A stretch of DNA of 5,732 nucleotides from Verrucomicrobiales bacterium (GTDB lineage: Bacteria > Verrucomicrobiota > Verrucomicrobiia > Verrucomicrobiales > Verrucomicrobiaceae), in the NCBI GenBank assembly GCA_003453085.1, contig DMMK01000397.1:1-5732 (forward strand). Reading direction: 5' to 3'. The translations under genes were made by a program, and so were the position numbers. Each line of letters opens with the position of its first letter. Within the stretch, counting starts at the first letter, position 1. The notes below the pieces were generated by a model, which saw only the letters and a list, made by a program, of their open reading frames with translations, was not told the DNA's origin and made no database searches. Of this stretch, positions 1 to 5,732 are shown piece after piece.

Positions 1-13
1 TGAAGGGCCCCTT

Positions 14-43
14 AAAAAGAGGCTCTGGCAGCTAAAAAAAGCC
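14..43 (-). terminator. Weak candidate intrinsic terminator after the Fur-family gene
   Basis: Just past the TAA of the Fur-family gene, the minus strand reads GGCTTT, an 11-nt loop, then AGAGCC (six pairs including one G-T wobble), followed by TCTTTTT. The arms lie at 38-43 and 21-26 and the T-tract at 14-20. The stem is short and partly weak, so this is only a plausible end of the transcript. Its position directly after the last gene supports it. The AAGGGCCCCTT-like palindrome at 3-13 has almost no loop and no following T-run on either strand. Confidence 0.35.
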
Positions 44-45
44 AT

Positions 46-522
46 TTAGACGGCACAATCCGGACACTGGCCGAAGAATTCGAGCTCGTGATAGAGCTTT
101 TTAAAGCCAGATTTTTTGGCAATCTGCTTCTCCAGGGCCTGAACAGGGCAGGAGATATCGAGTTTTTCGATCCTACCGCAGTCATTGCAGATCAGGTAAT
201 CGCTGTGCTCACCCGGAAGAATCATCGTGTAGTAGGCAGCCCGGTCATGCAGGCCCAGCCGACGGATGAGGGTACGCTCCTCCAGCTTCATCAGCAGACG
301 GTAAACGGTCGCCTTGTCGGCCCCACTGCCTAGTTGGTCGGACTCAGCGATGTCGGCCAGCGTCAAAGGCTGGCAGGCATGGATGAGAATGGAGAGCACA
401 TCCTCCAGCGCCTTGGTGCGGCGAAGCCCGGCGGCGCGGGCGCGCTCCAGGGACTCACGCAGGAGCTTTTCCGGCTCCTGACGAACGCAGCCGTCGTGAT
501 GATGATGGTGATGTTTGCTCAC
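46..522 (-). CDS. Fur-family metal-responsive transcriptional repressor
   Basis: This is a predicted cytoplasmic DNA-binding repressor of the Fur/Zur/PerR superfamily, 158 residues from the GTG at 520-522. An N-terminal winged helix ends in the recognition helix ADKATVYRLLMKLEE (about residues 68-82). The dimerisation domain has two CxxC pairs, CNDC (112-115) and CPDC (153-156), the usual structural zinc site, and a GF-x4-H-x-LEF segment. The His-rich HHDH motif common in Fur is HSDY here (106-109), so the sensing site is altered. Residues 4-9 are six consecutive histidines. The open frame runs 22 codons further to a TTG at 586-588, but those residues do not resemble Fur and length favours the GTG. 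No Shine-Dalgarno is visible at either start. It lies 76 bp after lysS and could share its transcript. Whether it senses iron, zinc or peroxide cannot be read from the sequence; the family is certain, the start is not. Confidence 0.9.
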   Translation of the reverse strand: MSKHHHHHHDGCVRQEPEKLLRESLERARAAGLRRTKALEDVLSILIHACQPLTLADIAESDQLGSGADKATVYRLLMKLEERTLIRRLGLHDRAAYYTMILPGEHSDYLICNDCGRIEKLDISCPVQALEKQIAKKSGFKKLYHELEFFGQCPDCAV

Positions 523-598
523 AATGCTTTTGGTTATGTCAACGGCTGAGCCCGACAAAAGGTTACGCTTTTGCGGGCACCTGATCAACCTCGCAAAG

Positions 599-2332
599 TC
601 AGTCAGCCTTGCGCTTCAACTGCGGGAAGAGGACGACATCACGGATGCTTTCGGCCCCAGTCAGCATCATGATGAGGCGGTCAATGCCGATGCCAATGCC
701 ACCTGCAGGCGGCATGCCGTGCTCCAGCGCCAGGATGAACTCCTCGTCAATCTTCTGGATCTCTTCACCGGCCTGGTGCTCCAGGCGCTGGCGCTGGACG
801 ATGGGGTCGTTCAGCTCCGAGTAACCAGGGCTGATCTCCTGGCCATTGATCACGAGTTCATAGACATCCACCACGGAATCGTCGGCGGTGTTCTGCTTCG
901 CCAATGGCACCAGTTCCTTGGGAACGTGGGTGACGAAGAGGGGATTGAAGCTCTTTTCTTCCACCAGCTTTTCGAAGATTTTCTGGTCGAGTTCGTAATG
1001 CTCGTCCCCGGCGTGGATTTCGTGCACACCCAGGCCCTGAGCACGCTCCACCTTGGCTTCTTTGCTGAGCGTGAACCAGTCTTCCCCGGCGGCACCTTTG
1101 ACCAGATCCCGATAAGGCGTGCGCTTCCAGGGACGGCTGAGGTCAATGAAAGCGTCTTCGCTGAGGACATCCAGCTTGGCCAGCATGGCGTCAAAAAAGC
1201 CCTTTTGCCCAGGATTCAGCTCCTTTTCACAGACACCGAGGAAACGGGCCACTTCCGCCCGGGTCGTCTGGGCAATGGAGGCGGCTTTTTCGTGATCCAG
1301 CTCATTCAGGGCCTTGTGGGCCATGGCAATGACAGCCTGAAACTCGGTCTGTGCCTCAGCAGAAAGAACGAGGGAATGCTCCTGGCAAAGCCGGGGAATC
1401 ATGAACAGGATGGCGCGGATTTCGGTCACGCGATTGCGCTTGATTTTGAGGCCTCCGCAGAACTTCTCCGCCAGGTGGCAGACGAGGCTTTCCACCAGAT
1501 CCGCCATCTGCTCGAAATCAGAGTAGGCCCAGTAGGCCTCCAGCATGGTGAATTCAGGATTGTGACGGCGACTGACGCCTTCGTTGCGGAAGTTGCGATT
1601 CAGCTCATACACCTTGGTAAAACCGCCCACGAGCAGCCTTTTCAAGTAAAGCTCCGGCGCGATGCGCAGGTACATTTTTTGGTCCAGCGCGTTGAAATAG
1701 GTCTCAAAGGGGCGTGCCGCGGCACCGCCGGGGACGTCCTGCATCATCGGGGTCTCCACCTCCAGGAAGTCGCGGCCATTGAGGAAGCTGCGGATCTCGG
1801 AAACCATCTTGCTGCGAGTCACGAAGATCTCACGGCTCTGCTCATTGGAAATGAGGTCCAGGTAACGCTGGCGGTACTTGATCTCGCGGTCGGCGATGCC
1901 ATGCCACTTGTCAGGCAGCGGGCGCAGGGCCTTGCTCATCGGCGTGAGAACCTTCACGTGGATGGAGTTTTCACCCTTTTTGGTGACAAAGCTCAGGCCT
2001 TCGATGGCCACGAAGTCACCAATGTCAATCTGGTGGACAAACAGATCATAGGCTTCATCGCCCACATCATTTTTACTGAGGTAGCACTGGATGCGACCGG
2101 TGATGTCGCCGATGTCAAAGAAGGTGGCCTTGCCCATCTGGCGACGGGAAAGAATGCGGCCTGCAACACGGACGTCCAGCCCCTCGGTAAAATTTGCCTT
2201 CAGAGTGCCTGGGGCATGAGTAACCTCAAACTTGCCGCCGAACGCTGCGATGCCACGTTTCTGGAGCTCCTCCAGCTTGTGACGGCGAAATTGAAGCAGC
2301 TCGGATTCGGTGTGTTCAGGGGCAGGTTGCAT
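599..2332 (-). CDS. lysS: Lysyl-tRNA synthetase, class II, with catalytic-domain insert
   Basis: This cytoplasmic enzyme charges tRNA-Lys with lysine using ATP. The 577-residue protein has an N-terminal helix, an OB-fold anticodon-binding domain (about 53-140, with VAGRI and FFDIGDITGRIQ), and a class II catalytic core. Motif 1 is near 178-196 (FLEVETPMM), followed by GGAAARPF and ELYLKRLLVGGF. Motif 2 is near 242-268 (RNFRNEGVSRRHNPEFTMLE), and motif 3 is at 545-559 (GIGIGIDRLIMMLTG). Family members are typically about 490-510 residues. The excess is mainly a helical stretch at about 299-395, between motif 2 and the IDLSRPWKRTPYRDL segment. The lysine-pocket stretch reads EISPGYSELNDP, where E. 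coli has EIGNGFSELND. All class II motifs are present, so the enzyme is probably active. The ATG gives a normal N-terminus, although no Shine-Dalgarno precedes it. hemW ends 129 bp upstream. Confidence 0.97.
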   Translation of the reverse strand: MQPAPEHTESELLQFRRHKLEELQKRGIAAFGGKFEVTHAPGTLKANFTEGLDVRVAGRILSRRQMGKATFFDIGDITGRIQCYLSKNDVGDEAYDLFVHQIDIGDFVAIEGLSFVTKKGENSIHVKVLTPMSKALRPLPDKWHGIADREIKYRQRYLDLISNEQSREIFVTRSKMVSEIRSFLNGRDFLEVETPMMQDVPGGAAARPFETYFNALDQKMYLRIAPELYLKRLLVGGFTKVYELNRNFRNEGVSRRHNPEFTMLEAYWAYSDFEQMADLVESLVCHLAEKFCGGLKIKRNRVTEIRAILFMIPRLCQEHSLVLSAEAQTEFQAVIAMAHKALNELDHEKAASIAQTTRAEVARFLGVCEKELNPGQKGFFDAMLAKLDVLSEDAFIDLSRPWKRTPYRDLVKGAAGEDWFTLSKEAKVERAQGLGVHEIHAGDEHYELDQKIFEKLVEEKSFNPLFVTHVPKELVPLAKQNTADDSVVDVYELVINGQEISPGYSELNDPIVQRQRLEHQAGEEIQKIDEEFILALEHGMPPAGGIGIGIDRLIMMLTGAESIRDVVLFPQLKRKAD

Positions 2333-2367
2333 GGTCAGACGAATAATGGGGCCGTGTCTTTAACTGA

Positions 2368-2391
2368 TTTGCAGCCTTTTACCACTGCAAA
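2368..2391. promoter_or_regulatory. Perfect inverted repeat upstream of lysS, possible operator
   Basis: TTTGCAG (2368-2374) and CTGCAAA (2385-2391) form a perfect 7-bp inverted repeat with a 10-bp spacer. It lies 36-59 bp upstream of the lysS start, in the hemW-lysS gap. The arm spacing suits a dimeric DNA-binding protein or a small RNA hairpin. I found no convincing sigma-70 -35/-10 pair around it. A 7-bp dyad can occur by chance, so function is speculative. Confidence 0.25.
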
Positions 2392-2461
2392 ACCGCATTC
2401 GCCGCCCTGGGGCAGCACCAACTGGACTCAGTCACCTCCCAAAAACCACGCGCCCCTTCAC

Positions 2462-3565
2462 CTAGCCCATCAGGGCTACGGCAATGGAGTCCACGAGAGG
2501 CTTGCCCTCGCGGGTGAGGATGATGTGCCCGTTTTTCAGGGTGAGCAGGCCTTCACTTTCCAGGGTAGTCATCATCCGCTGCTGTTCTGGCAGCACGAGA
2601 TCTGCCGGGAGACCGCGGACGGTGCGCAGTTCCAGGCCAAATCGCTCGGTACGGCGACGATCCTCGGTCAATTCCTCGCCAGGCTGGGCAGTCCCCTGCC
2701 CCGCCTGGATGAGCTCCATGTAGCGAGTGGTATCGGCAATGTTTTGCCAGCGCTGGCCTGCCGCAGTGGAGTAGGCACTGGGACCCAGGCCCAAGTATTC
2801 TTCGCCTAACCAATAACTCTCGTTATGGATGGAGCGAAAGCCAGGTTTGGCGTAGTTGCTGATCTCGTAATGCTGATAACCGGAGGCTTCCAGGAGATCG
2901 AGAGCGAGGTAGAAGAACTCCGCATCGCGGCCTTCGTCCTCCTGATACTGGCCTTTGCGCAGGCGCTGGAAGAACTCCGTGTCTTCCTCGTAGTTCAGAT
3001 TGTAGGCAGAGATATGGTCTGGCTGCAGGGAGATGGTTTTTTCGACGGTCTCCTTCCAGGTTTGCAGGCTCTGCCCTGGTATGGAGAACATGAGGTCCAG
3101 GCTGACGCTGTCAAAACCAGCTCCGCGGAGGAGTTGGAACGTTTCCTCGGCATCTGCCGGGGCATGATCGCGGCCCAAGATCTTCAGGGTGGGCTCATCC
3201 CAGGCCTGGATGCCGAGACTAATGCGTGAGACGCCCTGGCTGCGCATCATGGCCGCTTTGGAGGCCGTGATGGTGCGAGGGTTCACCTCGCTGGTGTATT
3301 CGGTGACCTGGGAGAAATCGAAGATCTCACGCAGGCCCGAAAGCAGGCGCTCCATGTGTTTTTCACTCAGGGCCGTGGGCGTGCCGCCCCCCAAATAGAC
3401 GGTGCGGAGATCCAGGTCACGGGCGGCCTGTTCCCGTTTTGCCTCCGCCAAGACGGCCTCAACAAACCCTGCCATGTCCGTGCTGCCGTGCTGATGCTTG
3501 TAAAAGGAGCAGTAGGGGCAGATGCGGTGGCAAAAGGGAATGTGGACGTAGAGGTGCTGAATCAC
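2462..3565 (-). CDS. hemW: Radical SAM heme chaperone HemW
   Basis: This is a radical-SAM family protein, often misannotated as oxygen-independent coproporphyrinogen III oxidase (HemN-like). HemW proteins bind heme and are thought to deliver it to respiratory enzymes. From the GTG at 3563-3565 it has 367 residues and opens MIQHLYVHIPFC, as the family does. Visible features are the CHRICPYC iron-sulfur motif (Cys 12, 16, 19, pattern Cx3Cx2C), GGGTP (59-63), EVNP (93-96), LGRDH (about 130-134), SIPGQ, and the HNxxYW signature (247-252) that separates HemW from true HemN. A C-terminal HemN_C-like domain occupies about 280-360. An alternative TTG start at 3629-3631 is rejected because it sits in the T-tract of the rho terminator. 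The only start-proximal purine run is a weak GGCAGG very close to the GTG. The upstream terminator implies its own promoter between 3566 and 3625, but I see no strong one. Confidence 0.95.
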   Translation of the reverse strand: MIQHLYVHIPFCHRICPYCSFYKHQHGSTDMAGFVEAVLAEAKREQAARDLDLRTVYLGGGTPTALSEKHMERLLSGLREIFDFSQVTEYTSEVNPRTITASKAAMMRSQGVSRISLGIQAWDEPTLKILGRDHAPADAEETFQLLRGAGFDSVSLDLMFSIPGQSLQTWKETVEKTISLQPDHISAYNLNYEEDTEFFQRLRKGQYQEDEGRDAEFFYLALDLLEASGYQHYEISNYAKPGFRSIHNESYWLGEEYLGLGPSAYSTAAGQRWQNIADTTRYMELIQAGQGTAQPGEELTEDRRRTERFGLELRTVRGLPADLVLPEQQRMMTTLESEGLLTLKNGHIILTREGKPLVDSIAVALMG

Positions 3566-3625
3566 GGGCCTGCCACTATGGCATAAAATGAGCAGTCGTG
3601 TGAGGAAAAGACGAAGCCCAGTTCC

Positions 3626-3659
3626 AAACAAAACGGACCCCGGTTTTCACCGGGGTCCG
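3626..3659 (-). terminator. Strong intrinsic terminator of rho
   Basis: On the minus strand, 31 bp after the rho stop codon, a perfect 10-bp stem CGGACCCCGG / CCGGGGTCCG (arms 3650-3659 and 3634-3643) encloses a 6-nt loop. It is followed at once by TTTTGTTT (3626-3633). The plus strand lacks a T-run after the stem, so it works for rho only. A smaller GGCC-N4-GGCC hairpin sits at 3674-3685. This should end most rho transcripts before hemW. Confidence 0.92.
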
Positions 3660-3690
3660 CTGGACATTTGATGGGCCGAATGGCCTGAAC

Positions 3691-5628
3691 CTAACTCTTG
3701 TTCGGCAGATCCACCAGCATCTGGGCATTGCTGGGGTAGCGCTCCATGAGAGTAAGCACACGCTGAATGGCATCGATCGGCTTATGCCCGGCGAGGCCAC
3801 GGCGGAGCATGTGAATCTTGTCGAGTTGGAAGGACTGCAGAAGCAGTTCCTCACGGCGGGTGCCGGACTTGAAGATGTTCACCGCCGGGTAGTAGAACTG
3901 CTCGGCAATCTTGCGATCCAGCACCAACTCCATATTCCCGGTGCCCTTGAATTCCTGGAAAATGAGGTCGTCCATGCGGCTGCCGGTTTCCACCAAGGCC
4001 GTGGCCAGAACGGTGAGGCTGCCTGCCTGACGGGTGTTACGCGCAGCGGCGAAAAGACGACGGGGGATCTCCATCGCCCCCACGCCCATGCCGCCGCTCA
4101 TGGTGGCACCGCCCTGCTTGGCATTGTTAAAAGCACGGGCCAGACGGGTGATGGAGTCCATGAGCATGAACACATGCTCTCCGCACTCGACGAGACGCTT
4201 GGCGCGCTCCACCGCAAAGGCAGCGATGCGGGTGTGGCTCTTGATGTCCTGATCATTCGAGCTGGCGTAGATTTCCGCCTTGGGCAGGATGCGCTTGAAC
4301 TCGGTCACTTCTTCCGGGCGCTCATCCACCAGCAGAATCATGAGATGCATGCCGGGATGATTCGCCACCACCGCCTCGGCGATGTGCTGCAGCATGGTGG
4401 TCTTGCCTGCCCGCGGCGGGGCGACAATCAGGCCACGCTGGCCACGGCCCACGGGGGTGAACATGTCAATGACACGGGTGGTCAGGCGGTCCTTCGAAGT
4501 CTCAAGCTGGATCTTCTTGGTGGGGTTGGTCGCCTTGAGCTCTTCGAACAAAGGCAGGTCGCGAATAGACTCAGGCACACGGCCGTTCACTTCGGCCACC
4601 GAGGTGACCTGAAGACCACGCTGCCCTTTCTGGGCCACGCCTTTGATCTGCATGCCTTCACGCAGGCCATACTGGCGGATGAAATCGGCCGAGATGAAGG
4701 AATCATTCGGGTGCTGGATGTACATCCGGTCACGCTGGCGCAGAAATCCGTAGCCTTTCGGCGTCAGTTCCAGGATGCCATCGGCAGGCTCGGGCGGGCC
4801 GAGAGGGATTTCGGAGGGGCGATTGCGCTCCTCATCACCGCCGGCCTGGACTTCCTGATTCTGATGACGCGGCTGCTGGGAATGCTGCTGCTGGCCGTTG
4901 CCATTTCCACTGCCACCATTGGCCTGCTGACGGGCGATTTTTTCCTGACGGAAACGTTCGCGACGCTCTTTCCAGCGCTCGAATTTGGATTTGCGGCGCT
5001 CTTGGGGCTGGCCGTCTCCCGAAGGACCATTGGGCTGACCGTTGCCGTCCTGGCCCTGTCCGCGAGGGGCGTGCTGATGGTCGGCATGGCGTTGTGGCTG
5101 CTGGGGCTGTGGGGCCACAGGTTCAGCAATAGCGATTGGAGCCGGTGCGGTAACCACGGGGGCCTCTTCCACCACCGGAGCCATCGGCTCAACGGTAGCA
5201 GGAGCGACTGGCGCGGGAGTGGAAACTTCGACATCGGGAGCGCTGGCAACAGGGGCTTCAGCTTTCGGCGCAGCCTCGGCAGCCTGCATCTGGGCCAGCA
5301 TTTCGGCCGCCTTTTTCAGCACTGCAGACTTGCGCACAGGCTTGGCTTTCTTCGTGCCATTCACCTCGGGTGTCGGTTCCGGGGTAGTCTCTGCCACAGG
5401 CACCACGGGTGCTGGCTGCACAGGCTCCGCTTCAGCCTGGGGGGCGGGCTCCTTGGCTTTCGCCGCCTTTTTCGCCGCAGGCCTTTTCGCCGCCACACTT
5501 TTGGTTGGGGCGACCTTTACGGCCGCCGTTTTAACCGCCGTTTTCTTCGGGGCAGCTTTTTTTGCAGCGGCCTTTTTGGCAGGCTTGGATTCGGGGGCAG
5601 ACAGATCGAGCAGGAGTTCTTCGCTCAT
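3691..5628 (-). CDS. rho: Transcription termination factor Rho with long disordered N-terminal extension
   Basis: Rho is a hexameric RNA-dependent ATPase/helicase that releases RNA from transcribing polymerase. This protein has 645 residues against 419 in E. coli. Residues 1 to about 280 are low-complexity: Lys/Ala-rich (15-59), Pro/Ala/Glu/Val-rich (60-175), Gln/Gly/Asn-rich (173-208 and 235-258), with a very basic helix-like block at 210-234. The N-terminal Rho_N helical subdomain is not recognisable. The core follows: a cold-shock-like RNA-binding fold with GYGFLR (292-297), Walker A APPRAGKT (403-410), [10 protein letters not shown] with the catalytic Glu at 436, Walker [10 protein letters not shown] (488-496), the Q-loop (about 504-513), R-loop ETGSRMD (547-553), and the arginine finger in SGTRREELL (Arg591). 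Several loop residues differ from E. coli (see findings). The ATG is clear from the [10 protein letters not shown] opening, but only A-rich sequence, not a Shine-Dalgarno, lies upstream. An intrinsic terminator follows the gene. Confidence 0.98.
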   Translation of the reverse strand: MSEELLLDLSAPESKPAKKAAAKKAAPKKTAVKTAAVKVAPTKSVAAKRPAAKKAAKAKEPAPQAEAEPVQPAPVVPVAETTPEPTPEVNGTKKAKPVRKSAVLKKAAEMLAQMQAAEAAPKAEAPVASAPDVEVSTPAPVAPATVEPMAPVVEEAPVVTAPAPIAIAEPVAPQPQQPQRHADHQHAPRGQGQDGNGQPNGPSGDGQPQERRKSKFERWKERRERFRQEKIARQQANGGSGNGNGQQQHSQQPRHQNQEVQAGGDEERNRPSEIPLGPPEPADGILELTPKGYGFLRQRDRMYIQHPNDSFISADFIRQYGLREGMQIKGVAQKGQRGLQVTSVAEVNGRVPESIRDLPLFEELKATNPTKKIQLETSKDRLTTRVIDMFTPVGRGQRGLIVAPPRAGKTTMLQHIAEAVVANHPGMHLMILLVDERPEEVTEFKRILPKAEIYASSNDQDIKSHTRIAAFAVERAKRLVECGEHVFMLMDSITRLARAFNNAKQGGATMSGGMGVGAMEIPRRLFAAARNTRQAGSLTVLATALVETGSRMDDLIFQEFKGTGNMELVLDRKIAEQFYYPAVNIFKSGTRREELLLQSFQLDKIHMLRRGLAGHKPIDAIQRVLTLMERYPSNAQMLVDLPNKS

Positions 5629-5645
5629 GGTTTTTTCAAAATTGG

Positions 5646-5696
5646 TTAGGACAGTTCATCTGCGATCTCATCGGGGATTTCGAATATGGCGTGCAC
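5646..5696 (-). other. Short GTG-initiated frame upstream of rho
   Basis: Sixteen codons starting at GTG (5694-5696) read MHAIFEIPDEIADELS and stop at TAA, 17 bp before rho. The peptide resembles the beginning of VapB-like or UPF0175-like antitoxins, or the acidic tail of a larger protein. It could be a leader peptide, a remnant, or chance. No ribosome-binding site is seen. The position recalls the rho leader of E. coli, but nothing in the sequence demonstrates attenuation. Confidence 0.2.
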
Positions 5697-5711
5697 GTTC
5701 TAGGAATCGTC

Positions 5712-5732
5712 TTAGTCGTCGAGGACGTCGTA
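5712..5732 (-). CDS. C-terminal end of an upstream gene (partial, cut by window edge)
   Basis: The minus-strand frame entering from the right edge reads YDVLDD and stops at TAA (5712-5714). All six codons end in C, matching the strong third-position GC preference of the neighbouring genes. The other two frames are less coding-like: one is Arg-rich with rare-looking codons, and the other runs on to just before rho. Only six residues are visible, so neither function nor family can be given. Confidence 0.3.
   Translation of the reverse strand, partial: YDVLDD

Noticed and set aside
76..87. Adjacent EcoRI and SacI sites (GAATTCGAGCTC), as in pUC polylinkers
   Set aside because: The bases encode the conserved ELEF segment of the Fur family, and polylinker sequence does not continue on either side.
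496..513. Six-histidine tag from a cloning vector
   Set aside because: No vector linker or protease site flanks it, the bases on both sides are continuous with the regulator gene, and mixed CAT/CAC codons are natural.
2401..2416. GCCGCC-CTGG-GGCAGC hairpin after hemW as a terminator
   Set aside because: The 6-bp stem includes a wobble pair and no T-run follows directly on either strand.
2333..2461. A T-box or lysine riboswitch ahead of lysS
   Set aside because: The 129-bp gap is too short and shows no T-box core sequence, specifier stem or terminator-antiterminator pair.
515..2809. A 764-codon open frame on the plus strand opposite lysS and part of hemW
   Set aside because: It runs antisense to two well-recognised genes and across their intergenic gap, and its translation has no family motifs. 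GC-rich codons leave the opposite frame open.
5460..5600. DNA repeat array in the rho 5' region
   Set aside because: The repetitive look comes from Ala and Lys codons in the protein's low-complexity tract; there is no regular repeat unit or spacer.
3784..5649. A 621-codon plus-strand open frame opposite rho
   Set aside because: It mirrors rho, is low in recognisable motifs and becomes Arg/Gly/Ser/Phe-rich exactly opposite the Ala/Lys/Pro-rich region, as expected of a shadow frame.

Overview
The window holds four complete housekeeping or regulatory genes. All are on the minus strand and are read from the right edge to the left in the order rho, hemW, lysS, Fur-family regulator. Almost no space is left over. 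The coding sequence is fairly GC-rich, and the strings of opposite-strand open frames are a by-product of that composition. The Rho factor has a very long Lys/Ala, Pro/Glu and Gln/Gly/Asn-rich N-terminal extension, and the lysyl-tRNA synthetase is lineage-specific in form. I infer a bacterium of the Verrucomicrobiota/PVC type. This rests on protein style and not on a decisive marker, so I hold it with moderate to low confidence.

Layout, right to left. At 5646-5732 there is a coding-like minus-strand frame that ends at a TAA (5712-5714); its downstream part still looks protein-like after two in-frame stops. rho (3691-5628) follows and is closed by a strong intrinsic terminator at 3626-3659. 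hemW (2462-3565) encodes a radical-SAM heme chaperone; its likely start is a GTG well inside the longest open frame. A 129-bp gap with a small perfect inverted repeat (2368-2391) precedes lysS (599-2332), a class II lysyl-tRNA synthetase with about 95 extra residues in the catalytic domain. The last gene (46-522) is a Fur-family metal-responsive repressor with a native six-histidine run at its N-terminus, followed by a weak terminator-like hairpin at the left edge.

The genes do not form one obvious pathway. The rho terminator separates rho from the other three, and hemW, lysS and the Fur-family gene could be co-transcribed or expressed separately. An iron/heme link between hemW and the Fur-family regulator is possible but is only proximity. 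I see no mobile element, CRISPR array, tRNA, rRNA or defence system. The oddities worth a second look lie inside the proteins: the Rho extension and its substituted motor-loop residues, the LysRS insert, and the altered metal site with His run in the regulator.
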